This document shows, one piece after another, positions 1 through 11,397 of a stretch of 64,000 nucleotides of DNA. The position numbers and the translations under genes were made by a program. The notes under the pieces are model-generated. The model had not been told where the DNA came from and did no database searches. It saw nothing but the letters and a program-made list of their open reading frames with translations. The DNA lies in NCBI GenBank assembly GCA_027605045.1, contig JAQFWX010000007.1, positions 1,364,001-1,428,000 on the forward strand, written 5' to 3'. Positions within the stretch are counted from its first letter, which is position 1. Every line of letters starts with the position of its first letter. Source of the DNA: Phallus indusiatus (lineage: Eukaryota; Basidiomycota; Agaricomycetes; Phallales; Phallaceae).

Positions 1-1372
1 GCTTCCAAATGAGAAAGCATTTCTCCTCTTGTCGGCACAATATTAGGATTCAAGATGAGGTTGATTATGAATAGGCTTTGGGCATAGTCTAAGTGGCAGT
101 GAGGGATTATACCTCCAGTAATCCCTACAAACGATAATGCGGTGGGCGGATAAAGAGGAGAGAGTGATAAGATGTGCCTGTACAGAGGGTAAATATATTT
201 CGTGTTCGTTATGAGTGGCTGCAGCTCAGGAGAAGCACTGTTTTCCATTTCTTGGTGATCGTCGACGACTGTCATGGTGTTCCCAGCTTCTAAAAAAGGT
301 TTCCGTATTTGGTACCCAGTTGCTAGGAAAACAGTGTTCACTTCTATTTCGGAGCCGTCATTGAAAACGACAGTGTTATTTGTGAAATGTGATATGCCAG
401 GCTTGACTTCAACGCTTGGGGGTAATTGGATGCCTATACCCGGTTCACTACGAAGTGATACGAAAACCTAAGAAATTGTCAGTCTTCTGACAATAATTGA
501 ACTGATATACAGTATCTTCGCAACCTTTTTAGCGACCTCGGATATCTGATCACAAGCGTCTTTCCCGCTGAATCCCCCTCCAACAACGAGGACGGTCCGA
601 TTGGTATATCGATCCGGATAACGATAGTAAACTGAGTGTATAATTTCACGGTTTGGAGCTTGTTTCAGCCAGGTATGCATGCCCGGCCAACTCGGAGCAT
701 TCGGTATATGATTATTGCCCGAGGCAACCACAAGATGATCGACCATCCTCGTTTCATTAATTCCTTTAGGGTTTAAAATGGTGAGGTTCCATTTACCCTT
801 CGAGGGCGTTCCTATCCAATTTGCTTCTAATACTTTGTGACTGAACGCAATGTGGTGATAGAGATTGAATTGTGAAGAGAATTGCTGGTGATAGGATAAA
901 ATATGAGAATGATGTGGATATAATGGTGTGCCAGGTGGAAATGTAAAGTTGGGGTAGGTCATCGACGGTACAGCTGAGTTAGTGCGCAGGCGAGGATATA
1001 AAGGTGTTTCTGGAATTTCGGGAGGATATGAAACATGGTTATCGGGAAGCCTTTGCAGTGAATCAATATGTGAGAGTAACCCCATTACGATAATCAACCG
1101 TACCATATACCACCGACGTCTTCTCTTTCTTCCAGCAATATAAAATCGAGAGACTGTCTCGTCTCTTCAGGTAGCTCTGTCAATGCTTTCAACATTGCTA
1201 AGCCTCCACTTCCTGCTCCGACAATAGCGATGGACTTGTTAACGACGATATCATTTTCAATGAGCAGCGGCGGTGATTTAAACAACGTTTCCAATGGACC
1301 TAATCCAAAATCCAAAGTCAAGAGATATGTGAGATATGTCGAAACAATTGAGTACACGACTTGCAACCGCAT
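1..1372 (-). CDS. Flavin-containing monooxygenase-like protein (C-terminus beyond the left edge)
   Basis: Predicted FAD/NADPH-dependent monooxygenase of the FMO family, oxidising an unknown substrate. After a hydrophobic N-terminus of about 45 residues comes the FAD-binding motif GAGSGG, then EDVGGIWYG. A later exon carries the stretch ending in HSVYYRYP, at the place of the FMO fingerprint, followed by the second nucleotide-binding motif VVGGGFSGKDA. The next exon has FLATGY, the C-terminal FMO motif. An intron lies near 474-533 (between AKK and VFVSLR). Another lies near 1104 after GIWYG; its acceptor is unclear because the downstream frame (LYPRLRTN) needs a phase change, so either the intron ends near 1012 or there is a small indel. 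The gene runs off the window at position 1. It is the last of a minus-strand pair with the chitinase. The family call is firm; the substrate cannot be told. Confidence 0.88.
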
Positions 1373-1434
1373 GGTTGAAGAGTCCCAGCGAGCTCTTCAT
1401 AACTTCGGAACGGCTACAACTGCCCGTTACATAC

Positions 1435-1480
1435 TTTCGCGGAATTCAGTCTTTACTCGGCTATCAGCGTTTAATTTTAA
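1435..1480 (+). repeat. Dispersed short repeat, copy 1
   Basis: Partner of the repeat at 37182-37226. It lies just upstream of the flavin monooxygenase start, so it may sit in that gene's promoter. Confidence 0.6.
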
Positions 1481-1763
1481 TTTTAATTTAGGTGACGTAA
1501 AATAGCCTTTCGAAGAATACATGGTCATGTGATTGATCATTAAAAACAAACCAGTGATTCGTACAAGTTCATTCGAATTCATGTCGTCCAACGACCAGCA
1601 GCTCCAAACAAAAAATCTCAAATTTCGGACTACGTACTATGAAATACAACTGTGAAGTGATTATCCTAGAATAGCAGTGTTGCTAATATTGAACCGGGTG
1701 ATTAAATGTAATTAATAAACTGTTTTCGAGGAGATACTTGTAATGATTTTATCTGAATTGGAC

Positions 1764-3250
1764 TCAAGCACAGGACTGAGCAGGATGCCCAACCCCACTT
1801 ATGATAGCATTCAAAAGCAAATCATTGGAGTCGCCTCCAGCCTCCCATGTCGAAAATCCTCTAAGACCAGCATGAGCAATGTATTGTCCTTTCGCTTTAG
1901 AAGCTCTTGTGTCGTCAAACGAAACTTGGACTTGTGTTTTCGAATTGTAAACATAGGCTGACTGGCTACATTCGTCGAACCGATAGTAAATTCCTGGGGC
2001 AGGCTGGCCAGTGGAAGTAAGGAATCCACCTGCGATCAGACCCCAGAAATCGAAGACACCTATAACCAGATCTAGTTGGGTACTCGTAATGGTATTTGAG
2101 CTGTGGTCTGCTTACCTCCTCGACCTTCAAAGTTTCCACAGACATCAGTTCCAGGCTGACCATCCCAGGCGTCCCCAGCCGGTTGATTTGAAGCATCGAA
2201 AGGAGGATACGCTACCAATTGACCATTCTTGATAGCATTCTGGGTTGTAACGCTGAAACTATGTCCATAGGACGCAACGCCCAGCACTATTTTATGTGGT
2301 GGCATACCAGCTGCTGTCCATGCCCGCACTCCACTTACGGCGGAGCCTTGCTGGTTAGCTGGAGTCGCACATGTATCATTCAAAGGAGAGTTAGGTCCAA
2401 CTGCACTGGACCATGATCCCCAAACATCATAGTTCATCATCTCAATGAAGTCCAATACTTCCGCAAAAGCAGATACATCGCTGGATGGACTGCCCGAAGC
2501 TGCCACGAATGGTGTGAGTGACGTTGCTGCGCTAAGGATAAGCTGGCTTGTGCGGGGAGTAGAACGAAGTTGTTGGAGGAGAGAAAGGAAATTGGGGGTA
2601 TCGTTCTCGGAGATGGCGTTGCATCCTATGCCCTGGTGATTAGGATATTCCCAGCTGAAGGAGTCATATCAGAATGTCAAGATAAAGAAGAAAAAAAGTG
2701 GAATCCTTCTTACTCGAAATCTATCCCATCAAAACCCCATTGCTCAACAAAGTCTGCAAGGGTATTGATGAATGTCGTGCGATTTTGAGGTGTCGCGACA
2801 GCTGTGGAAAAAAATCGGGAACCGGTCCATCCTCCTACTGATATAGAAACCGTCACATTGTGTGCATGAGCGGCCCGGACAAGTTGAGGTATAACCTGTT
2901 CATCCTGGGAGGTGATAGCAAGTTGAGTTACGTCTGAAATGGTCGTACTGATGAGAAAAACAGTAAGAATCGATATATCAAACCCGAGTCACGACCTATA
3001 CTCACGCGAATGCATAAGTCATGTGGGTATATTTGCTCCAGCTAATATCGGGAACGTTGAAACTATGACCTGGAATACCGTCGTGCCAGCCCGCGAACCA
3101 TGCAGACTGAACAAATTCGGGTGCTTTAGGACTGGGAGAAGCAGGCTTCTTACTGATGGAAGAAGCTTGACATTGTTTATTCGTCGAGCTTTGAACGCCA
3201 GAACAGAGAAGAGATATGGTCAAGAAAGCTAGAGAGATGATGGTGCGCAT
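1764..3250 (-). CDS. Secreted GH18 chitinase
   Basis: Endo-acting chitinase of glycoside hydrolase family 18, expected to cut beta-1,4-GlcNAc polymers of the fungal wall or of prey. I chose the ATG at 3250 because it begins a classic signal peptide (MRTIISLAFLTISLLCSG); an upstream in-frame ATG at 3280 would bury it. Four exons are joined by introns at 2948-3005, 2655-2713 and 2060-2115. The second junction rebuilds the catalytic DxxDxDxE motif as DGIDFDWEYP, so the proton-donor Glu is present. SISVGGW, MMNYDVWG and the C-terminal GFSTWEAGGDSNDLL are other GH18 landmarks. The mature protein starts with a short Ser/Pro-rich stretch, and no carbohydrate-binding module or GPI tail is visible. 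It ends with SCA and a TGA stop. Confidence 0.94.
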
Positions 3251-4077
3251 GACGATGTGAGCACTGGGGACTGGGAGCACTCGAGCTGGGCGTAAGGCCT
3301 TAAGGACTGGGCGTAGTTTTAAGCCTTTAAGCTACGAACTAGACGCGGAATTAAATAAGGGCTTCTGGAAGTTTGAAAGTATTGTGACTTGCCAGCAAAT
3401 TTTCCTAGAAGGGTTTTATATTTCCGGTGTCGTCATCACATGTGCTGCGAACCTCGTGAGCCTCGTGGACTTCGGAGTCACCTTGTCACTAACAACAAGA
3501 TCTTTCTGCTGAGACACGTAGGAGCCCAAACAGAGACTTTCGCTGAAATGTGTTCGATCGCACTCCTCCGAGTCGAAGTTTACGAGTCCTAGCCTCGGCA
3601 AAAGCAACTGGGTCTAAAACCATTCATCGAAAAGTAATCTCGGAATCTGCAAACTTCTTCATTCAAAGGGTAACCGCAAATTGAAAAAAATCAATAGCGA
3701 TGTGCTACCAATCAAGAGACTATGCAGCCTTTAGTATTCCTATTCAAAAAAATGTGAGAAACTAAATCAAATGAGGATTAGGAGCCTTAGCGCTAACAGC
3801 GGAGGAGCTATTTTAAGAGATGCAGGACTCGAAGGACTGCTAGACTGCCCACCAGATGGTGTGTTGAGGACTGTGAATTTCGTACTGGGTGCATAACGGG
3901 TCCTGATTTCATGGCCAATGAATATTATTAGGCTCAAGCTAATATACAACCCTTTCTTCGTCAATACAGCGTTCGCTCGGCTCTATCATTGCAGGGATCA
4001 TTGAACAGCTCGTCTATTGGGTAAATGAGACAAATAACGCCGTCACCCTGAAATGTCCCAGCCTCGCTGCAAGTAGT
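3251..4077. other. Intergenic region with a weak small ORF
   Basis: This 0.8 kb lies upstream of the chitinase and downstream of DcpS. Positions 3290-3340 hold a short imperfect tandem motif (two copies of GGGCGTA near AAGGCCTTAAG and TTTTAAGCC). The only coding hint is the minus-strand ORF described separately at 3767-3964. Nothing else is recognisable. Confidence 0.5.
3767..3964 (-). CDS. Possible last exon of a small GPI-anchored protein
   Basis: A minus-strand open frame whose end reads like a GPI-attachment signal: a Ser/Pro/Gly-rich linker (SGGQSSSPSSPAS) followed by a strongly hydrophobic C-terminus (LALRLLILI). A plausible acceptor (ATGAAATCAG) sits just before TRYAPSTKF. Cys-containing open frames occur upstream on the same strand between 3965 and 4077, but I could not join them into one convincing gene before reaching DcpS. 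It may be chance. Confidence 0.2.
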   Translation of the reverse strand: MTKKGLYISLSLIIFIGHEIRTRYAPSTKFTVLNTPSGGQSSSPSSPASLKIAPPLLALRLLILI

Positions 4078-5334
4078 TTAATCCTCCATCTGTTTCTGTG
4101 CTTCCATTAGAGAGTCGAATAATCCATGATGTTCGCCTAATTGGTACGTTAGCGTCATTTGAGAGATCAAAGTCGGACCCGTCTGGGGAGAAAGTTCAAG
4201 CTAATTTGGTCATGAGAGAACTTTAAGCGTAAATATTGGGATGATACAAACTAGGGAAATAATGTCTTCCAGTAAATGAGCTTGACCAGCGGATATTCCT
4301 TTGAAGCCGGAATAATTGGCGTTAACAACGTGAACATGGAAATGATCTTCAATAAAAATAGCATTAGTGACGCGGAGCCTTGAAATTGTCGTACGTACAA
4401 TACGAAGGTTGATAATGAACATAAAATCGCAGTGCGCTCGCTCCTTCCAGTCCCCATTTAGCTTGAACTACCTTGGCCGTTTCACGACGAATGGCTCTTA
4501 GCATTGGTAAATGTTCCCGTTTGAGATCCCGGAGAGTGGCAATGGAGCGTGTATGGGCTATGGCGACAAGATAAAGGGAAGATATCATCTTGAGATCCCA
4601 CTTCATATCCGGAATGAGGATGAATCCAGTTTCTGGCGATGCATCCTCGTAAAGTATTTTCTCACTTTCGACTTTGTGGGATAAAATATTGTAAACCCTG
4701 AATACGAATGAATAAAGGAGGTAAAGCAACATATGACAGAACAATACCATTCAAACCGAGACGAAGGAAAACTATTGATATAAGGTCGAACTACCGCTTC
4801 ATATAGCTCGGGTGTTTCTTTCACCATAAGAACCCGCTGCCTAGTATACTAAGCACCTCGGAAAGAAATGAGAACAACTGTTACAGCTAACCAAGTACCG
4901 CACCTTACGAATATGAACTTCGGTAGCTGGAAAGATGATATTTAACTTCACATCGGGGAATTCTGCATTTTTCTGAAGCCATCCGAAAGCCCAGTGATAC
5001 TTCGACTTATGGTTAGTTGGGCATCTTTAGCATCGGACATTAGAAGTCTTTACGATGTCATTAGATTCGATGGGCTTGATCTCTTCGAGATTTAAATCTT
5101 GAATAGAACCATTTATAAAGTGAGTTCTTTGAAACGATAGAATGGCTGGCTCGCGCTTGGTCTTGTCAGCTTTGGATGGGAGCGTACCCAGAAGATACAA
5201 GGTATGAAGTAATGGATCTTGGTGAATGATCAGCTCACAGTTCCTTTTCAGTACTCAAAAATTCGTGTACCATCGTCCAAAACCCGCTCAAAATTAAATT
5301 GATGTAGGAGGTCAATATTCAGAATGTCTGCCAT
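4078..5334 (-). CDS. Scavenger mRNA decapping enzyme DcpS (m7GpppX diphosphatase)
   Basis: Hydrolyses the cap dinucleotide left after 3'-to-5' mRNA decay, releasing m7GMP. The N-terminus reads MADILNIDLLHQFNFERVL, a DcpS start, and leads into YLLGTLPSK. The middle holds PDVKLNIIFPATEVHIRK and MVKETPELYEAVVRPYI, then ILYEDASPETGFILIPDMKW. The C-terminal HIT domain carries LRFYVHYQPSYYHFHVHVV, with all three histidines of the HxHxHx triad; an intron splits this motif between Y and Y. The last exon after a GTTTGT...CCCCAG intron gives LTYQLGEHHGLFDSL and a TAA stop. One early intron may be only 37 nt, and the acceptor before YHWAFGW has two candidates 6 nt apart. The gene diverges from eL42 over about 104 bp. 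Confidence 0.92.
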
Positions 5335-5438
5335 TTCTCGACGTCCGCAAATCTCAAGTGCGCTTTCAAACTCCGCGTTATTACCTAAGCAACTATACAT
5401 CTCTTCCTCATATTCGACACTGACCTTTGTAGCGCAAG
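5335..5438. promoter_or_regulatory. Shared DcpS / eL42 promoter region
   Basis: The start codons of the divergent DcpS and eL42 genes are only 104 bp apart, so this segment must hold both 5' leaders and the core promoter elements of at least one gene. No clear TATA box is visible. Confidence 0.6.
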
Positions 5439-5966
5439 ATGGTCAACATCCCTAAGTGAGTTTCCAATTTAACTTTGTAAAAACATTCTCTAATGTACTC
5501 TTAGAACTCGTCGGACATTCTGCAAGGGAAAGCAATGCCGGAAACACACGTACGTTCCCTTGCAAAATCCACCACCTTATGAGTTGCTGACAGTCATGAT
5601 ATAGTCCCCATAAAGTTACCCAATACAAGAAGGGTAAAGATTCGACATCAGCGCAAGGCAAACGTCGTTATGACCGCAAACAATCCGGTTATGGTGGTCA
5701 GACGAAACCCGTGTTCCACAAGAAGGCAAAGACCACGAAAAAGATCGTTTTACGGCTGGAATGCACACAATGCAAGTACAAAATGCAACTACCCTTGAAA
5801 CGTTGCAAACAGTGCGTTTCTTCTTTTCGTATCGCTCCGAGATATACTGATTTGTTTGTCAGCTTCGAACTGGGTGGAGACAAAAAGACCAAGGGTGCTG
5901 CTTTGGTATTCGTGAGTATACTGGGTCTTTTCTTTATGAAAATACACTCAATTTTTATTTCAGTAA
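5439..5966 (+). CDS. 60S ribosomal protein eL42 (L36a/L44)
   Basis: Large-subunit ribosomal protein lining the E-site. Exons at 5439-5455, 5505-5549, 5605-5811 and 5863-5911, plus a terminal exon made of only the TAA stop at 5964-5966, give 106 residues, matching the yeast protein length. It starts [15 protein letters not shown]. Zinc-binding cysteines are in CKGKQC and CTQCK, and [19 protein letters not shown] is the family signature. Residue 56 is proline; in fungi this is the residue whose change to glutamine gives cycloheximide resistance, so a sensitive ribosome is predicted. Every junction was checked by frame. The last intron directly precedes the stop codon, which is unusual. Confidence 0.97.
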
Positions 5967-6269
5967 GCGTATCTTGGACAAGTCCGATCGGCTACTGTCA
6001 TGCGCGAGAGACTATGATACTATTCTGTTATGTTTTTACCTTATGTATAAGCAAAGCTTCTTAAGCAGAAACATGTCCTTCATCAGCCTCACCTCAAGCT
6101 CACGCCTCAATCACACTGTTCCGTGATTTCTTATTGATGTAAACTTCTGGTCTAAATTCAAATTTGAGAGTACAGTGTGAAGGGACCGCATTTTTCAGCT
6201 CGTTCATCGACCCTGCGCATGCAATATATATACCCGTATATGCCAGTGTTAAACGTACAGACTACCAAG
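5967..6269. other. Convergent intergenic region between eL42 and Sin1
   Basis: About 300 bp between two converging genes, holding their 3' UTRs. It contains a short AT-rich run (ATATATATACCCGTATAT near 6223). No gene is visible. Confidence 0.5.
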
Positions 6270-9200
6270 TTATTGTGGAGCTTTACTTCGACGTGAACGA
6301 GTCATAGTCGACGCTCTCTCCGGTCGCTTATTCCGTAAATCTCGTATAGTTCGTACAATCTCGGCTAATAGTACGACCAATGAATATAAAATATGTACCA
6401 GAAACTGTGTTGAATAACAAACCTGCAATTCTCGGACTTTCCGCCTCAAAGTCATACCGCTTGGTTCCCCCATCTCTCGCAACCGCTAGCTTGAAGTTTG
6501 AGGATTTTGCCGACTGAGTGCACCCAGAAATTGATTTGATGTGGTAAGACGACGTCTTCATGCTATCCAAAAATGCTCGTGTGGCCACTGGCATGATCTA
6601 TTTTTTTTTTGGTTGGGTTAAAGACACAGCTTCCAAAGTACATTCGACAGCTTACGTGGACGTAATCTCCGTCAATAGCGAGAATACGTTCATGTCGGAC
6701 GACCAACATGGGCATTTTACGGTAAACCGTATATTTCTAAACAAATGAAACTTTCAATTAAACCAAAAACCAATTGGAGATGCAATAAATTTACCTTGTA
6801 AGCCTTAGTAAAATCTAGAGCTCCGTTGTTTTCTCTTTCTGGTACATCTGATGTTCCGCTGAAAATTGAAGCTAAACAAAAACATAGTTATTATATTGAT
6901 TGACCAACTAGAGCAGCACCAACCATTGGGATCCGTGCTTCGGGTCTGCTGTTTCTCAATATCGTATTGGGCCAGGTTTTCAGTCTTTACAAGGTAAAGT
7001 TCCGTCTTGCCTTGTAGACTCGCAACAGTGCGGTCTAACGGAATGAGGATCTTCATATCATAAACCAGGCACCACTGTTTAGGGTCTTCGATCCTATATC
7101 GGCGACAAACATTTTCCAATACTTCCTCCATATACATACTCTCCTTCCTATTTCAAAGATGAGAATTGAGCGTGCGAAGTATTTGAATAAACAAAGGAGA
7201 AACATACACCGGGATGGTCTTATAGATAGGAACAGTGTTTTGAACATCGGCTTTATCGACAAATCTGATTTTGAGAAGCTGTTGCGGCCCTTGTGAAATA
7301 CTAGAACCTCCCCCTATAGAACTTGACATGGGGACGTGAGAAGCCAGACTCCCAGGATGAAGGGTGGACGGAGGAGGAGCCAAAGTTTGCTGGGTTGTAG
7401 TATCCTTTTTCTTAGCGAGCATCACTCGAGAAGATCGACGGACGATCTTTGATTCAGTTATTCGATTCTGTTCAGCTAAACAAAATGTCAATAATTTTAA
7501 GAAGAGCAGACACGAGAAAGCTCACTTTGTGAGGGTGTTTCTGGAAGGATAGCATAACCTTCGAAACTAAATTTGGACATTTTTGCCATCCTATCGAAAG
7601 CTGTTGTATTCATAATTAAAATATTATTAGGCAAGTCGACCAAATTTTTAGGAAAAAAAAAACAAACCTGGGAAATCATCATCGACTTCACCGTCCTCAG
7701 TAACTCGCAAACTCCATCCGGCTGCAGTAAGTCGATCTCGTTTTTTGGCTTCATCGCAATCGTCCAATTTGGGTGTAAACCCTTCTTCCCAATATGTCCA
7801 CAATCCAAACCCAATAACTTCCTCTACGGTCGCGTCCGATCGCACTCTGAGTGTAACCGGATCTTTATGATCGGAAAACGGGTAGACGACTTCTAGGGTC
7901 AGCGGGTTTGAACGTGACGAGATGAGAGAATAGAGTTCGGCGAAAGGATTTTCAGGTTTAGAACCATGCGAGGCTAACATCAACGATAGAGCAGAAGGGG
8001 TCTTCGTAGAAGGTACTGGTGGGACCTTGACGCGAGTAAAAGTGAGCTTGTGTGGTTGAGGTTCGGGACGTTCCATTGGATAAGCATGCGGCAGCCTTTC
8101 TGCTGGAGCTGTTGTTCCACTTGCCTGTTTTCCTTGAGCTTGAGCGTTGCGATTTTGAAAAGGAGGGGAAACAAGTTCAAAATAGGATCCTTTGGTTTTA
8201 ATTGTACGTCGGGGATGCGCATCATGCTTGGCGTTTTGGTCTGTCGCGATTGCAGAATCTGATTGAGAAGGACGCTTGTCGTCGAGGGAGTCCAGACGAA
8301 GACGTGCCTGAGCGCGTCTAGCATTTGGGTGTAGATGGGCGTATGTGTCTACTCCCGACGAAGGTGATGTTGAAAGGCCTCCGGAATTGCTGGTTGATAA
8401 TATTCCATCAGATACAGAGCCATCTAAGACAATATGAGGTCCAAATGAACCATCACTGCGTCATAAATCAGTAGACGTACACATTCTGTTATGAGAAATC
8501 GGACATACGGATCTGAGAACCCTTCATCGTCGTTGCCGTCTAAATCCGATGCTTCGTCATCGTCCGATAAATCTTCGTTGTCTGATATTTCCGGGTTATA
8601 AGACTCCTTCTGGAGCGGTACATCTCGACGTGGTTGCGAATGTGTTTCAGTAGATGCATTATGAAAATGTGGTCTTGGCCTACGACGAGCTTCCATTTCT
8701 GCGGCTCGAGCAAACGGTGGTCTAAAGGCACCGGGCTTTCGCTGTTCTAGTTCGCTGGCAAGAGGTGCAGGTGCTTGTTCCAGGGTAGTCATATCCGCAC
8801 TGCTGCGTTTCAAGACGGTATTAGATATTGGTTTATCAGGATGAGTATCGACCTCTTGGTTGGGCGACGCAGGGGCAGGTGTGGGTTCACTATCAGAGCG
8901 AAGTCTCTTGCCATTATGATGATCGACGTCTTCGCGAGTGATTATAGGTGAGGCAGAATCCTTTATTGAAGAGACACGTCTTGCGTTTACGCGCATCCCC
9001 ATCCCACCTACCCTATTCTGACCAACGATAGTTTGAGTGTATTTGAGATTGGCACCTCCGGGATGTCGTTTCTTGTCGTTTCCTGCATTCGCTAGTTCAC
9101 CACCCTCTAACGGAGGAGTTGAGGGTAATCCAAGTTCTGGCCACGCTTCGGGGTCTGCGAGACCAGAAGCGATGATGTGTGGGTTAGACGAGTACGCTGG

Positions 9201-9351
9201 GTTCAAAGATAATATCCTTGGGCCGTATGGATCGTCGACATGACGGAGATAAGATAATCGTAACCGGTGGATTAAGAAGCTAAATGTTTGCTTAGGACTT
9301 GTTGTAGGAGAGGTTGTGTTCCACTCACTCTGGGTCGCTCAGTAAAGACAT
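6270..9351 (-). CDS. TORC2 subunit Sin1/Avo1 (CRIM and PH domains)
   Basis: Scaffold subunit of target-of-rapamycin complex 2, which recruits AGC-kinase substrates at the plasma membrane. The first exon, MSLLSDP, splices at a GTGAGT donor (acceptor ATTTAG) to give DFLIHRLRLSYLRHVDD, the conserved Sin1 N-terminus. A long disordered Ser/Pro/acidic stretch follows. The CRIM domain near 7650-7950 has NPFAELYSLISS, DATVEEVIGFGLWTYWEEG and EDGEVDDDFP. Then comes a basic linker and a Ras-binding-like segment (LLKIRFVDKADVQNTVPIYKT). The C-terminal PH-like domain has KYTVYRKMPMLVGRHERIL, FFDSMKTSSYHIKSI and KRYDFEAESPRIAAEIV. The protein ends in a basic tail and TAA at 6270. About ten short introns are present; I did not fix every one. 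Confidence 0.93.
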
Positions 9352-9781
9352 GATGACGATTACCCTATTCAGCTAAATGTCAATATGTGACATGTGACAC
9401 ATAACCGCGCGTCATCGAAGCTGGTTCTCTTTTCAAAACCATCCTTTTTCAGTTCCTGCGTTCGTATCTGAATTGTTGGATTCTGCCGTCCTGAGCTGCG
9501 TATGCGTTTGAGGGCAACACGAATGTTCTTTCCCATCAAGTATAGGGGTTGCATTTGAAACACTGTCATGATAACTTTTTAACTCCCTGATAGTCTTACG
9601 GAGCCTTAGCAAAAACGCTTCTAATCTCCGCTGTTTCATACTGGAGTATGCAACATAAACATGACCTATGGGACCGAAAAATAACCACGACGTGCAGATC
9701 ATAGAATCGGCTTTCACAAGGGAAAGTTTGAAATGTTGCACTACACAGATAATATGCCAATAATATATGTTGCATATAAAG
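9352..9781. other. Intergenic region between Sin1 and acylphosphatase
   Basis: About 430 bp holding the Sin1 promoter and the acylphosphatase 3' end. A minus-strand frame at 9433-9741 is open for 102 codons and includes a basic helical stretch (KQRRLEAFLLRLRKTIREL), but it has no recognised family and no clear splice partners. I do not call it a gene. Confidence 0.4.
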
Positions 9782-10255
9782 CTATCTATGTCTACGTATT
9801 ATGGTGAAACCATCATATTCGGGCTGATTCAAATCTCTCTCGTTCGTGATTTTCACTTGGGTAACCTGCGCAGCAGTAGGACCCCGATTGATCGCATCTT
9901 CACTGGTTGCATCGAACGATAAGAAGAAACTCTCTTAATTGCCAACACTGAAACAAACCCACAATAGTTTTAAACCATGTGATTCTCCTTGGACCGTACC
10001 GGATACTGTACCAGTCTGAAGTCATGTACTTAAGTGCACCTGACTCTTCTAATAGTTGGCACTCGAAGACTCACGGGATCGTTCTTCACAAACCCCTTTA
10101 GCCCAGCTGTATCTGCCGTCTCTTTGGCAAACACACGGAAATAAACACCTGTGGGCAAGTATGCACTTGAATGGGCTTGAAGTGATATATTTTATTATTG
10201 CGGAATTTGTACCTTGAACCTTTCCAAAGACAGTGAAGTCGATAGAACGCGGCAT
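9782..10255 (-). CDS. Acylphosphatase
   Basis: Small cytosolic enzyme that hydrolyses acyl phosphates such as 1,3-bisphosphoglycerate. The protein starts MPRSIDFTVFGKVQG; splicing at GTACAA...CACAG joins it to VYFRVFAKETADTAGLKGF. This rebuilds the family motif GxVQGVxFR with the phosphate-binding Arg. VKNDP supplies the catalytic Asn. A second intron leads to TGTVSGTVQGES, and a third to ESFFLSFDATSEDAINRGPTAAQVTQVKIT. The C-terminal YDGFTIIRRHR matches the last beta strand, and TAG ends the gene at 9782. Length is near the family's usual 90-100 residues. It diverges from the metaxin-like gene over 122 bp. Confidence 0.92.
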
Positions 10256-10377
10256 GAGGACGATAAGAGTTTAGGTTGGCGCCGCTGGCAATCGCGCTCA
10301 TTAGTAATCCGGGATCTGAAAGTCTGGAGATCTGACCAGTGTGCGTGGTGACCACACACCGACATATTCCTCATTAC
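10256..10377. promoter_or_regulatory. Shared acylphosphatase / metaxin-like promoter region
   Basis: 122 bp separate the divergent start codons, so one short promoter region probably serves both genes. No TATA-like element is clear. Confidence 0.5.
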
Positions 10378-11397
10378 ATGGCTGGACGCGTTCCTATGCC
10401 AGATGCCTTGAAAAAGTTTTACTCGCGTTTTCCGCTATATCACACGCCTGCTATTGACCCGCCTCCACTCCGGGTGTCGAGTCTCACTCCTGTACTATGG
10501 ATTGCTACACCTCTACCCACGTCGCGGAACCTGAGCAAGGATGTGGAGTGTTTGAAATGGCAGGCGTATATCGCTCTGCGCGGTCTTACAGGCGTGAAGA
10601 TAAGATGGGATGTTCATGCATCTGGTGGTATTGACGGAAGGCTGCCGTGTCTTTGGATTCCGTCCAAAGAATCGACGAGCGGTGAATTGCTCGGCGCAAG
10701 GACGATACCGGGGTGGGCCGATGAAATTCAGCAAGAACATGTGTGGAATACGGAATTGGAAGGATACGCTGATGAGAATGCCAAGGATGAAAGTCGCGCA
10801 TGGGTCGCTCTTTTGGAAGGCACTGTCCACGCAGCACTCGTCCGTGCATTTTCATTATCTAATTTTCCTTTCCGTGTACTAATTTTTACGACCGTCCAAG
10901 AAAAGTTGACCTACCAGGGTTCTTCTTCTCCGATATCAGCATGGTTATACTCGCATCCTTCGCCATTAGCTCAAATTTCGGCTATCCTACATCCTCCTCC
11001 AGCACCCATGACAGGTTTCAACTCGGCTGTGCCTCCGCAAGGGATCAACATAGAGGTGTCCAGTCTGCATCAAAGATACCGAGAAGCTATTTCGGCCTTA
11101 TCGGAAAGACTAGGGACAGACAAGTGGTTCTTAAATTCCCAGTACGAGCTTTCCTCTCCTTGGCTTTGCCGCTGTATATGATCGTTGATTGACCTGAGCT
11201 TTTTTTAAAGTGGACCGACACCTCTTGATGCCCTTATTTTCGCATATTTGCATGTAGCTTTGCATCCCCAGGCAAAGGGAATGGACCGTGCACGGAGTGA
11301 AATTGTACACCATGTAAATCTGGTCGCTTGGGAACGCAAGGTACGAGCCATCGTGCAAGGAGCCTTCGAGCCCCTCCATCCTCCAAAGGATTTGTGA
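10378..11397 (+). CDS. Metaxin-like mitochondrial outer-membrane import protein
   Basis: Related to metaxin/Sam37, GST-fold proteins that help the SAM complex insert beta-barrel proteins in the mitochondrial outer membrane. The start MAGRVPMPDALKKFYSRFPL is preferred to the ATG at 10339 because this amphipathic start resembles fungal homologues. The thioredoxin-like half has TSRNLSKDVECLKWQAYIAL and VKIRWDVHASGGIDGRLPCLW. The helical half begins at WNTELEGYADENAKDESRAWV. One intron (GTACGA...TTTAAAG near 11150-11210) restores HGPTPLDALIFAYLHVALHP, a typical GST-C/metaxin motif. The stop is TGA at 11395-11397. No C-terminal membrane anchor is visible. The family assignment is moderately firm. 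Confidence 0.75.
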
